DNA from: Streptomyces sp. Je 1-332
GTDB lineage: Bacteria; Actinomycetota; Actinomycetes; Streptomycetales; Streptomycetaceae
Assembly: GCF_040730185.1 (NCBI RefSeq)
Contig: NZ_CP160402.1
Span: 5,332,001-5,396,000 of the forward strand
Length of the DNA: 64,000 nucleotides
Direction: 5' to 3'
This document shows, in pieces, positions 34,417-42,410 of this stretch. The notes under the pieces were generated by a model, which was not told the origin of the DNA, searched no databases, and saw only the letters and a program-made list of their open reading frames with translations. The position numbers and the translations under genes were made by a program. Within the stretch, counting starts at the first letter, position 1, and every line of letters begins with the position of its first letter.

Positions 34417-34992
34417 TCAACGGTCGCCTACGTCACGCCCGCCGCTCTCCTCGGCCGGGAATACGACGCGATGGCTCCTGCGCTGCTCCTCCAGCTCCTT
34501 GACCAGGTCCTGGAGTTCGCTGCGGATCCAGTCGCGGGTGGCCACCTCGCCGAGCCCCATGCGCAACGAGGCGATCTCGCGGCTCAGATACTCGGTGTCC
34601 GCGATGGAGCGCTCGTTCTGCTTGCGGTCCTGTTCGAGGTTGACCCGGTCCCGGTCGTCCTGCCGGTTCTGCGCGAGCAGGATCAGAGGCGCCGCGTACG
34701 ACGCCTGGAGGGACAGTGCGAGGGTCAGGAACAGGAAGGGGAACGGGTCGAAGCGCAGCACCTCGGGCGCCCAGACGTTCCAGGCCACCCAGACGATGAT
34801 CGTGACCGTCATCCAGACGATGAAGCGCCCCGTGCCGAGGAACCGCGCGATCCGCTCCGAGAGCCGCCCGAACGCCTCGGGGTCGTACTCCGGCAGGAAC
34901 TTGCGGCGCGGCGGCCGCGGCTGGTCGAGCCGGAAGCGCGGCGCGGGCCTGGGCTCGACGCGGGTGTCCCGCTCCCGGTCAGCCGGTGGCAT
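34417..34992 (-). CDS. DUF1003 membrane protein
   Basis: A 191-residue protein with two membrane helices (FIVWMTVTIIVWVAWNVWAP and FPFLFLTLALSLQASYAAPL) flanked by long cytoplasmic tails, the typical DUF1003 layout: PEAFGRLSERIARFLGTGRF before, and APLILLAQNRQDDRDRVNLE after. The C-terminal ~70 residues are coiled-coil. ATG 34992 lies within the end of the upstream PRC/MgtE-N/CBS gene (14-base overlap), so the two are made together and may form one complex. Confidence 0.88.
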   Translation of the reverse strand: MPPADRERDTRVEPRPAPRFRLDQPRPPRRKFLPEYDPEAFGRLSERIARFLGTGRFIVWMTVTIIVWVAWNVWAPEVLRFDPFPFLFLTLALSLQASYAAPLILLAQNRQDDRDRVNLEQDRKQNERSIADTEYLSREIASLRMGLGEVATRDWIRSELQDLVKELEEQRRSHRVVFPAEESGGRDVGDR

Positions 34993-36259
34993 GAGGCACC
35001 CCCTCCTCTTCCTGGTGGAACTCGGTCTCGCGCCAGTCGTCCGGCAGCATGTGGTCGAGCACGTCGTCGACGGTGACCGCACCGAGCAGCGAGCCGCCCT
35101 CGTCGACGACGGGGGCCGCCACCATGTCGTACGTGGCGAAGAACCCGGCGACCTGTGGCAGCGCGGTCTGCGGCAGGAGCGTCTGCAGATCGTCGTCGAG
35201 GATCGAACTGACCAGCGTGTACGGCGGATCGCGCAGGAGCCGCTGGAAGTGCACCGTGCCGAGGTACTTGCCCGTCGGTGTCTCGTCCGGCGGGCGGCAC
35301 ACGTAGACCTGCGCGGCGAGCGCGGGGGACAGGTCCTGCTGGCGCACCCGCGCCAGGGCGTCCGCGACCGTCGCGTCCGGCCGCAGCACGATCGGCTCGG
35401 TCGTCATCAGACCGCCGGCGGTGCGCTCCTCGTACGCCATCAGGCGCCGCACGTCGGCCGCGTCGTCCGGCTGCATCAGCGTGAGCAGCCGCTCCTTGTC
35501 CTCCTCGGGCAGCTCGGCGAGCAGGTCGGCGGCGTCGTCCGGGTCCATCGCCTCCAGGACGTCCGCGGCGCGCTCCTCCTTGAGCTTGCCGAGGATCTCG
35601 ATCTGGTCGTCCTCGGGGAGCTCTTCGAGGACGTCGGCGAGCCGGTCGTCGTCGAGGGCGGCGGCGACTTCGGCCCGCCGTTTCGGCGTCAGGTGGTGCA
35701 GGACGTTGGCGAGGTCCGCGGGGCGCAGCTGTTCGAAGGTGGCGAGCAGGCTCTCGGCGCCCTGGCCGTGCTCCTCCAGGGAGAAGCCGTCGACGGCCGA
35801 CCACTCGACGGTGAGCGTCTCGCCCTTGCGCCGGAAGGTGCCGCCCTTGCCCTTGCGTACGAAGACCCGGTCGATCTCCCAGTCGCGGCGGGCCGGCAGC
35901 TGCTGCACCGACACGTCGAGGACGGTGACCTCCTCGTCCGACTCGACGAGCCTGACCCGCCGGTCGAGCATCTCGCCGAGCACGAGCCGCTCGGTGGGCC
36001 GCTGCTCGAAGCGCCGCACGTTCAGTACGCCGGTCGTGATGACCTGGCCCGACTCGATGCCGGTCACCCGCGTCATCGGCAGGAAGATGCGCCGCCGCGT
36101 CGACAGCTCCACGACCAGGCCGAGGAGGCGGGGCGGCCTGCGCTGCACCCGCAGCGTCGCCACCAGGTCGCGCACCCGGCCCACCTGGTCGCCGTTCGGG
36201 TCGAAGACGGCGGTACCGGCCAGATGCGACACGAAGACCCGGGACGCGCTCGCCGCCAT
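34979..36259 (-). CDS. PRC-barrel / MgtE N-terminal / CBS protein lacking a transporter domain
   Basis: A 426-residue soluble protein. The N-terminal ~150 residues hold PRC-barrel-like segments (FDPNGDQVGRVRDLVATLRV), residues ~160-280 are an MgtE N-terminal superhelical domain (FEQLRPADLANVLHHLTPKR, ADVLEELPEDDQIEILGKL), and the C-terminus has two CBS domains (MTTEPIVLRPDATVADALAR, VVDEGGSLLGAVTVDDVLDH). These are the magnesium-sensing parts of MgtE; the five-helix channel is absent. The partner DUF1003 protein may supply membrane contact. corA lies 1.6 kb away. Confidence 0.88.
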   Translation of the reverse strand: MAASASRVFVSHLAGTAVFDPNGDQVGRVRDLVATLRVQRRPPRLLGLVVELSTRRRIFLPMTRVTGIESGQVITTGVLNVRRFEQRPTERLVLGEMLDRRVRLVESDEEVTVLDVSVQQLPARRDWEIDRVFVRKGKGGTFRRKGETLTVEWSAVDGFSLEEHGQGAESLLATFEQLRPADLANVLHHLTPKRRAEVAAALDDDRLADVLEELPEDDQIEILGKLKEERAADVLEAMDPDDAADLLAELPEEDKERLLTLMQPDDAADVRRLMAYEERTAGGLMTTEPIVLRPDATVADALARVRQQDLSPALAAQVYVCRPPDETPTGKYLGTVHFQRLLRDPPYTLVSSILDDDLQTLLPQTALPQVAGFFATYDMVAAPVVDEGGSLLGAVTVDDVLDHMLPDDWRETEFHQEEEGVPHATG

Positions 36260-36453
36260 TGCTCGCGCCTCCCTCGCCGGTTGCTCTCTTCGCCGATCTG
36301 TCGATCAATGCGGGCTTCAGGCTAGCCCGTCCCGGTCGGATACGCCCCGGCGGAGGGTCCGGCCGCACTGGCGACGATCCACCTAGTCAGCACGGGTACG
36401 CTGCCGTACTGCCGTAGCCGTAGCCGTCGTCCCCACGAGAGGCAGCGACCCCT

Positions 36454-37230
36454 GTGTCAGCGATTTCCCCGGTCCGCCGCATCCACAAGAAGACACTCGT
36501 GAGCGCGGTGTGCGCGGGTCTCGTCCTGGGGGTCACCGGTCTGACCGGGTGCAGCAGCGAGGAGGACCCGGACGCGGGCACGAACGGCGTCGGCAAACTC
36601 TCCGCCGCGAAGATCCAGAGCAAGTCACGCGCCGCCGCCGACGCGGCGCCCGCGGTGCGGCTGTCGGGCACGCTGGTCAGCAAGGGCCACACGTACAAGC
36701 TCGACATGCGGCTCAAGGACGAGGGCGGCACCGGCTCGGTCACCTCGAAGGGTGAGACCTTCCAGCTGCTGCGCGTCGGCAAGCAGCTCTTCCTGAAGGC
36801 CGACTCCGCCTTCTGGACCCACGAGGAGGCCAAGGGCGGCGATGAGAAGCCCGGCAAGGCGGACGACCAGGCCGCGGCCAAGCTCGACGGCAAGTACGTG
36901 AAGGTCCCCGAGGAAGACGCGTCCTACCAGCAGCTGAGCGGCTTCACCGACAAGGACGTCCTCCTGGAGGGCATGCTCACCCTGCACGGAGCGCTCGCCG
37001 CCGGGGACCGCGGCACGATCGACGGCAACCCCAGCATCGAGATCACCGGCGACAAGGGCGCGGGCGGCACCCTGGAGGTCTCCCTGGAGGGCAAGCCCTA
37101 TCCGCTGCGCCTGGAGCGCGCGGGCGACGCGGGCACGCTCCGGCTCAGCGACTGGGGCAGGGACTTCCCCCTGAGCGAGCCGGGCGAGGACGAGATGGTG
37201 GACTACGGCGAGCAGCTGCCCGACTCGTAG
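36454..37230 (+). CDS. Putative lipoprotein (LppX/LprG-like fold possible)
   Basis: A 258-residue exported lipoprotein: basic n-region (VRRIHKK), hydrophobic core and lipobox LTGC (Cys33 approx.), so it is anchored to the outer face of the membrane. The mature part begins with a Ser/Asp/Gly linker and continues with SGTLVSKGHTYKLDMRLKDE, FQLLRVGKQLFLKADSAFW and LEGKPYPLRLERAGDAG, an alternating beta pattern reminiscent of the LprG/LolA half-barrel family. GTG 36454 is the start. Function unknown. Confidence 0.8.
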   Translation: MSAISPVRRIHKKTLVSAVCAGLVLGVTGLTGCSSEEDPDAGTNGVGKLSAAKIQSKSRAAADAAPAVRLSGTLVSKGHTYKLDMRLKDEGGTGSVTSKGETFQLLRVGKQLFLKADSAFWTHEEAKGGDEKPGKADDQAAAKLDGKYVKVPEEDASYQQLSGFTDKDVLLEGMLTLHGALAAGDRGTIDGNPSIEITGDKGAGGTLEVSLEGKPYPLRLERAGDAGTLRLSDWGRDFPLSEPGEDEMVDYGEQLPDS

Positions 37231-37305
37231 GACGTACCAGGGCCTGTGGGGCGTACCAGGACTTGTGGGACGTACTAAGGCTTGTGGGACGTACTAGGGC
37301 GTGTC
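37230..37305. repeat. Four tandem 19-bp repeats between convergent genes
   Basis: Units at 37230-37248, 37249-37267, 37268-37286 and 37287-37305 share the form GGACGTACYARGRCKTGTG with a few changes. The array begins at the last base of the lipoprotein stop and its last unit supplies the stop of the opposite-strand gene (37294-37296). Confidence 0.9.
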
Positions 37306-37821
37306 GCCCTGGCTCTGCCGCTTCTTGCGCTTGAACAGCAGCCGGGGCAGCGCGTCGGGCACCGGCTGCCGGGTGGTCGCCACGGTCGGCAGGGGCCGGG
37401 CCGCGAGTGAGCCGTCGGGCAGGTCCGTGATCGTGTCCCGCGGGGTGAGCCGGACGACCCGGCACTCGTCCGCCCAGCGCTGCGGCATCCGCTCGCCGTC
37501 GGGCGCGTTCAGGCGCTTGCCCTTGAGCTCGGCGACGGCCGCCTCCCACGCATCGGAGCGCGGCGCGAGCTCGCTCACCGCCGCCGTCCAGGCGATGAGG
37601 CGCCCGCCCTTGTCCTTGCTGCGTACGGTCACTTCGGCGGTGCCGCCGTCGACGAGACCCGGCAGCGGCTGCTCGCCGGGGCCGTCCCCGACGAGATGCG
37701 CGGCGCCCTCGTGCCATACGTGCCACAGGGCGCGGGCAGGACCTTCGCCGCGCACCCAGATGAGGCCCGACTTCTTGGTGGCCTCCTCGACGAGGGCCCG
37801 GGCGAGCAGCGTTTCTGTCAT
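37294..37821 (-). CDS. Conserved hypothetical protein, split-barrel-like
   Basis: A 175-residue cytoplasmic protein. The pattern GLIWVRGEGPARALWHVWHE, GAAHLVGDGPGEQPLPGL and AEVTVRSKDKGGRLIAWTAA reads like a pyridoxamine-oxidase-type split beta-barrel, but no cofactor site can be confirmed. The C-terminus ends in a basic, Pro-rich tail with KRKKRQS. Its stop lies within a tandem 19-bp repeat, so the last residues may vary between strains. It lies 34 bases downstream of corA's stop on the same strand side. Confidence 0.7.
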   Translation of the reverse strand: MTETLLARALVEEATKKSGLIWVRGEGPARALWHVWHEGAAHLVGDGPGEQPLPGLVDGGTAEVTVRSKDKGGRLIAWTAAVSELAPRSDAWEAAVAELKGKRLNAPDGERMPQRWADECRVVRLTPRDTITDLPDGSLAARPLPTVATTRQPVPDALPRLLFKRKKRQSQGDTP

Positions 37822-37855
37822 GGCCGCAGCCTATCGAGCCGCCTGCCGGGTGCGG

Positions 37856-38977
37856 CTAGAGCCAGCCGTTGCGCTTCAGGGTGCGGTGGATGGCCCAGCA
37901 GACGCCGCCGATGAGACCGAGCACCATGGGGTAGCCGAACCGCCAGTGCAGCTCGGGCATGTGGTCGAAGTTCATGCCGTAGACCCCGCAGACCGCCGTC
38001 GGCACGGCGATGATCGCCGCCCACGAGGTGATCTTGCGCATGTCCTCGTTCTGCGCGACCGCGGCTTGCGCGAGGTTGGCCTGGAGGATCGAGTTGAGCA
38101 GTTCGTCGAAGCCGACGACCTGTTCCTGCACGCGGGCCAGGTGGTCGGCGACGTCACGGAAGTACTTCTGGATGTCTGGGTCGACGAGCCGCATCGGCCG
38201 CTCGCTCAGCAGCAGCATCGGCCGAAGCAGCGGAGAGACGGCCCGCTTGAACTCCAGGACCTCCCGCTTGAGCTGGTAGATCCGCCCGGCGTCGACGCCG
38301 CGCGCGGAGCCCTTGCCCTTGCTCGGGGCGGAGAAGACCTCCGTCTCCACCTCGTCGATGTCGTCCTGCATCGCGTCGGCGACCGCGAGATAGCCGTCGA
38401 CGACGTGGTCGGCGATGGTGTGCAGGACCGAGGACGGCCCCTTGGCCAGGAGCTCGGGCTCCTCCTGGAGCCGGCGCCGCAGGGCGCGCAGCGAGCCGTG
38501 GCCGCCGTGCCGCACGGTGATGAAGAAGTCCCGCCCGGTGAAGCACATCACCTCGCCGGTCTCCACGATCTCGCTGGTGGCGGTGAGTTCGGCGTGCTCG
38601 ACGTAGTGGATCGTCTTGAAGACGGTGAACAGCGTGTCGTCGTAGCGCTCCAGCTTGGGCCGCTGGTGGGCGTGCACCGCGTCCTCGACGGCGAGGGGGT
38701 GCAGCCCGAACTCGGCCGCGATACCGGCGAATTCGGCCTCGGTCGGCTCGTGCAGACCGATCCAGGCGAAGCCGCCGTCGCGACGCACCTGGAGCATCGC
38801 CTCGTGCGGCGTGAGCGTGTCGTGGCAGGCCGCGCGGCGGCCGTCGCGGTAGACGGCGCAGTCGACGACGGCGGAGGCCGCGGTGGGGTCGCGCGTGGTG
38901 TCGTACGAGCTGTAGGCGCTGCCGTCCTTGCGGAGCGAGGGGCGGACGGCGGCGCGAAGGTCACGGATCATCGACAT
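37856..38977 (-). CDS. corA: CorA-type magnesium/cobalt transporter
   Basis: A 373-residue pentameric metal channel subunit. The hallmark GMN is present in VCGVYGMNFDHMPELHWRFG, between the two C-terminal membrane helices; the large N-terminal cytoplasmic domain has FAWIGLHEPTEAEFAGIAAE and the long helix LARVQEQVVGFDELLNSILQ. The frame opens at 39064 but ATG 38977, after AAAGGAG, is used. CorA is in the same neighbourhood in mycobacteria (Rv1239c). Confidence 0.93.
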   Translation of the reverse strand: MSMIRDLRAAVRPSLRKDGSAYSSYDTTRDPTAASAVVDCAVYRDGRRAACHDTLTPHEAMLQVRRDGGFAWIGLHEPTEAEFAGIAAEFGLHPLAVEDAVHAHQRPKLERYDDTLFTVFKTIHYVEHAELTATSEIVETGEVMCFTGRDFFITVRHGGHGSLRALRRRLQEEPELLAKGPSSVLHTIADHVVDGYLAVADAMQDDIDEVETEVFSAPSKGKGSARGVDAGRIYQLKREVLEFKRAVSPLLRPMLLLSERPMRLVDPDIQKYFRDVADHLARVQEQVVGFDELLNSILQANLAQAAVAQNEDMRKITSWAAIIAVPTAVCGVYGMNFDHMPELHWRFGYPMVLGLIGGVCWAIHRTLKRNGWL

Positions 38978-39448
38978 GGGCAGGCTCCTTTGACGGAGGC
39001 CGCCGGCGACGGGTGGAACTACCCGGAATGGGGACGTCCTGCTGCGGGTGTTTGGCACGTCCACAAAGCGGGGAGCACCGCACCATCGCGGTGGCAGCTT
39101 CGCTACTGACTCAGATCAGAGAACTCAGAGAGATCAGGTGGAAACGAAGTGCTCTTCCGTCGCACGCGAGCACGGGGAGTACCGGCGCACAGTGGCAGCT
39201 ACAGAGCTGCGTGAGATGTCAGACGGAAGAACGGGTGGTACTGCACGGTCGACTTCGATCCATGGCAGCCCCACCTCCTCCGGCCGGTCCCCCGTGGGGG
39301 AGGTCCCAAGCGCGTAGCGCGCGAAGTCATCTGCCCGGGCTTGAGAGCGCGCTCTGCGTGCTGCCCGGAACCAGCGGCCAACACTATCAGCCGACTGAAG
39401 AGTCAAGCCCCGCCTTTACCCGTCTCTGACGAGTTCTATGCTCGCGGG
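38978..39448. other. Long intergenic region upstream of corA
   Basis: About 470 bases between divergent genes with no supportable CDS; open frames on both strands have poor codon bias. Small inverted repeats include CCCCCGTGGGGG near 39290 and GCGCGTAGCGCGC near 39309. The length of the corA-side leader would allow a regulatory RNA, but no known magnesium riboswitch signature could be matched by eye. Confidence 0.5.
39415..39442 (+). promoter_or_regulatory. Promoter of the SUFU-domain gene (leaderless)
   Basis: TTTACC (39415-39420) and TATGCT (39437-39442), spacer 16. The ATG at 39449 lies just where transcription should start and has no ribosome binding site, so the mRNA is probably leaderless. 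Confidence 0.55.
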
Positions 39449-40033
39449 ATGGCTGATGTTCTTGCTCTGGTCGAGGCCCGTCTCCGTACCGCCCTCGGTG
39501 AACCGGACGCCCGCGCCGCGGTGACCTTCCTCGGCACCGACCGCGTCGAAGTGCTGCGTTTCACGGACGGGGACCTGGTCAGGTACGCCACCCTCGGCAT
39601 GTCAGCCCAGCCGATGGCCGATCCCACCGCCGCCCTGGCCGACCCGGTGAAGGGCCCGCGCGCGGAGTTGATCCTCTCGGTGCGGGCCGGCGTCGCCGAC
39701 ACGGACAAGGTGCTGCGGCCACTGGCCGTCCTCGCAGCCTCTCCGCAGGTCGAGGGCCTCATCGTGGCCCCCGGTGCCTCGCTCGACGTGGGTGAACCGC
39801 TGTGGCCCGGCGCGCAGTTCACGTCGGTCCTCGTCGCGGAGTCGGGTGGTCTGGTGGAGGACCTGGAGCTGGACGAGCCGATGGAGCCCGTACGGTTCCT
39901 GCCGGTGCTGCCCATGACGCCGAACGAGGCCGCGTGGAAGCGGGTGCACGGCGCGGGGGCCCTCCAGGAGCGCTGGCTGAACAGCGGTACGGACCTGCGC
40001 GATCCGCTGCGCAAGTCCGTGTCCCTGGACTGA
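39449..40033 (+). CDS. Suppressor-of-fused (SUFU) domain protein
   Basis: A 194-residue cytoplasmic protein with the bacterial SUFU pattern: VEVLRFTDGDLVRYATLGMS near residue 30, PRAELILSVRAGVADTDKVL in the middle and a C-terminal FLPVLPMTPNEAAWKRVHGA. Bacterial SUFU-domain proteins are often immunity proteins of polymorphic toxin systems or housekeeping proteins; no toxin is adjacent here. Its ATG is chosen because the upstream frame (from 39341) is non-coding in character. It converges on the MFS gene with 18 bases between stops. Confidence 0.82.
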   Translation: MADVLALVEARLRTALGEPDARAAVTFLGTDRVEVLRFTDGDLVRYATLGMSAQPMADPTAALADPVKGPRAELILSVRAGVADTDKVLRPLAVLAASPQVEGLIVAPGASLDVGEPLWPGAQFTSVLVAESGGLVEDLELDEPMEPVRFLPVLPMTPNEAAWKRVHGAGALQERWLNSGTDLRDPLRKSVSLD

Positions 40034-40051
40034 AGTCCCGTACGGAGACTT

Positions 40052-41341
40052 TCAGTTGGCGAAGACGGTGACGCCGTCCTCCGCCGCGTGCTTCGGTTCG
40101 AGCTCCTCGGCTTCGTGCGTCAGGGATTCCTTGCGGACCCAGACCACGACCGCGCCGAGCACCGCCGTGACGGCCGCGACCACGAAGGGGATGTGGATGT
40201 TGCTCCACTCCTCGATCTTCGGCGCGAAGAACGGGGCCGCGGCGGCCGCGAACCACCGGACGAAGTTGTAACCGGCGCTGGCCACCGGGCGTGGCGCGTC
40301 CGATACGCCGAGCGCGAGCTCCGTGTAGACGGTGTTGTTCACGCCGATGAAGGCGCCGGACAGGATCGTGCAGACGATGGCCGTGGCGTGGTTGCCGTAC
40401 CCGAGCACCAGCACGTCCGCCGCGAGGAGTACCAGCGAGCCGCCGAGCACCTTCAGCGAGCCGAGCCGCGCCTGCAGCCGCGGGGCCACGAGCACCGAGA
40501 AGACGGCGAGCAGCAGACCCCAGGCGAAGAAGATCGCACCCGACTTGTACGGGGTCATGTTCAGGACGAACGGCGTGAAGGCAAGGACCGTGAAGAACGT
40601 GTAGTTGTAGAAGAACGCGGAGGCGGCGGCCGACGCGAGCCCACCGTGACCGAGGGCCTTGATCGGCGCGAGCAGGGACGTCTTCTGCGCGGGCTTCGGC
40701 TGCTCCTTCAGGAACGCCGTGATGCACAGGAACCCGACGGCCATCAGGGCGGCCGTGCCGAAGAACGGGTAGCGCCAGCTCGCGTTGCCGAGCACCGCGC
40801 CGAGCAGCGGCCCGCACGCCATGCCGAGACCGAGCGCCGACTCGTAGAGCAGGATCGCGGCGGCGCTGCCGCCGGCCGCCGCGCCGACGATGACCGCGAG
40901 CGCGGTCGACACGAAGAGCGCGTTGCCGAGCCCCCATCCGGCGCGGAAGCCGACGAGTTCGCCGACCGACCCCGAGGTGCCGGCGAGCCCCGCGAAGACC
41001 ACGACGAGCGCGAGGCCGAGCAGCAGGGTCTTCTTGCCGCCGATCCGGCTGGAGACGAAGCCGGTCACGAGCATCGCGACGGCGGTGATCAGGAAGTACG
41101 AGGTGAAGAGCAGCGAGACCTGGCTCGCCGACGCGTCGAGGCCCTTGGCGATGGAGGGAAGGATGGGGTCGACGAGCCCGATGCCCATGAAGGCGACGAC
41201 GGACGCGCCCGCGGTGGCCCAGACGGCCTTCGGCTGGCGCAGAAGACTGGTCGCTCCCTCGTCGAACGGATCCTCTGCGGAGGGCCCTCCCGGGCGTCCA
41301 TCCAGCTGTCCTGACGGGGCTCCTCCTGTACTGCTGTTCAT
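40052..41341 (-). CDS. MFS drug-efflux-type transporter
   Basis: A 429-residue twelve-helix major facilitator. The helix 1 region AGASVVAFMGIGLVDPILPS and the loop RIGGKKTLLLGLAL match the DHA1 efflux class. The ORF opens at 41416, but that ATG lies directly beside the predicted -10 box; ATG 41341, 5 bases after AAGGAG, is the true start. The promoter at 41417-41445 holds a palindrome, so a repressor outside the window is likely to control it. Substrate unknown. Confidence 0.9.
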   Translation of the reverse strand: MNSSTGGAPSGQLDGRPGGPSAEDPFDEGATSLLRQPKAVWATAGASVVAFMGIGLVDPILPSIAKGLDASASQVSLLFTSYFLITAVAMLVTGFVSSRIGGKKTLLLGLALVVVFAGLAGTSGSVGELVGFRAGWGLGNALFVSTALAVIVGAAAGGSAAAILLYESALGLGMACGPLLGAVLGNASWRYPFFGTAALMAVGFLCITAFLKEQPKPAQKTSLLAPIKALGHGGLASAAASAFFYNYTFFTVLAFTPFVLNMTPYKSGAIFFAWGLLLAVFSVLVAPRLQARLGSLKVLGGSLVLLAADVLVLGYGNHATAIVCTILSGAFIGVNNTVYTELALGVSDAPRPVASAGYNFVRWFAAAAAPFFAPKIEEWSNIHIPFVVAAVTAVLGAVVVWVRKESLTHEAEELEPKHAAEDGVTVFAN

Positions 41342-41416
41342 GCCTGCTCCTTCAGCGGCTTCCGTTTCGGCGATTTCCGTATCAGCGACTTCCGTCGAGA
41401 TCGTTGACGTATACAT

Positions 41417-41445
41417 ACATTAGTTAGCCAAGCTAAAAGATGCAA
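41417..41445 (-). promoter_or_regulatory. Promoter of the MFS gene with embedded operator
   Basis: On the minus strand, TTGCAT (41440-41445) and TAATGT (41417-41422) are 17 bases apart, close to the consensus. The spacer contains the palindrome TTAGC-N3-GCTAA (41424-41436), a form used by MarR-type repressors. Transcription would start near 41410, giving a ~70-base leader. Confidence 0.75.
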
Positions 41446-41526
41446 GCTACATCTAGTTTCGCCTGGTGACAGGGCCACCGGACGGGTGATCGTCCTTGAC
41501 GGGGCGACGACCGGGGAGGACCGTTG

Positions 41527-42174
41527 GTGGCTATGAGGGGCGAACCCAGTTGCCCGAAGTGTGGTGGCCGGGTCAGGGCTCCCGGTCTCTTTGCCGACTC
41601 CTGGCAGTGCGATGTCCACGGGACGGTGCATCCGCTGCAGCCTGTGATCCCGCCCAGCGTCGAGGCCCTCCAGGTCGTGGTGCACCGCGCGCAGGTGCCG
41701 GTGTGGATGCCGTGGCCGCTGCCGGTCGGCTGGTTGTTCACTGGCGTGGCCTGCGCGGGCGACGACCGCAGTGGTGGCCGCGCGACCGCCGTGGCCTGCT
41801 CGGGTCCCGCGCCGCTCGGCGGCATGGGCGAGCTCGTGCTGGTGGCGGAGGAACTCGGCGTCGGTCTCGGCGCGCGGTACGCGGGCATCGACGGCCCGGA
41901 CCCCGGCCCGTATCTGAACGTCGACAAGCCGGCGCAGGCCAAGCTCCTCGCGGCGGGCCGGCCGACCCCGCTGTGGCATGTGCCGGGCACGCCGGACGAC
42001 CGAGCCGTCTTCGCGGGCGAGGCGCGCGGCCTGTGGCTGTGGGCGATCGCGTGGCCGGAGCAGTCGGGACTCCTGATGTACGACGAGCTGGTGCTCACCG
42101 ACCTGCGGGACGCGGGGGCCGAGGTGGACCTCCTGCCGTGCGGGGCGCTTTCGCCGCGGATTCTTATGCCGTGA
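41527..42174 (+). CDS. DUF6758-like protein with N-terminal zinc ribbon
   Basis: A 215-residue protein. The N-terminus has CPKCGG and then CDVHG, a likely zinc knuckle (Cys8, Cys11, Cys27, His30 approximately). The rest is a conserved Streptomyces domain with VWMPWPLPVGWLFTGVACAG and VLVAEELGVGLGARYAGIDG. TTG 41524, GTG 41527 and ATG 41533 are possible starts; GTG is preferred, 6 bases after GGGGAGGA. A nine-G run follows directly after the stop. Function unknown; the next gene encodes a PHP phosphoesterase. Confidence 0.78.
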   Translation: MAMRGEPSCPKCGGRVRAPGLFADSWQCDVHGTVHPLQPVIPPSVEALQVVVHRAQVPVWMPWPLPVGWLFTGVACAGDDRSGGRATAVACSGPAPLGGMGELVLVAEELGVGLGARYAGIDGPDPGPYLNVDKPAQAKLLAAGRPTPLWHVPGTPDDRAVFAGEARGLWLWAIAWPEQSGLLMYDELVLTDLRDAGAEVDLLPCGALSPRILMP

Positions 42175-42410
42175 GGGGGGGGGCTGCCGCCCTGCGGGGC
42201 GGGGGTGCTGTTCGCGGGCCCCGGGGGCGTCGGCGGGCGGTGGGGTGCTCTTTGCGGGCGTCGGAGACTGCGCGGGCATCGGCGGGATCGCGGGCTGTGC
42301 GGTGGTGGCGCAGTGAGGGGGGTCTCCTCTGTGGCGGCCGGTGGGGCGTTCGGGTCCCGTTATCCTTGAGCGTCCCCTCGTCCGCCCCGTCAGAGCCTGG
42401 AGTCCGCGTC

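Noticed and set aside
38978..39448. M-box magnesium riboswitch upstream of corA
   Set aside because: The conserved M-box loops could not be matched by eye on the minus strand.
41414..41416. ATG as start of the MFS gene
   Set aside because: It lies directly beside the -10 box and has no ribosome binding site, while ATG 41341 has AAGGAG.
42175..42183. Nine-G tract as phase-variable switch
   Set aside because: It lies after the stop codon of the DUF6758-like gene, so slippage would not change the protein.
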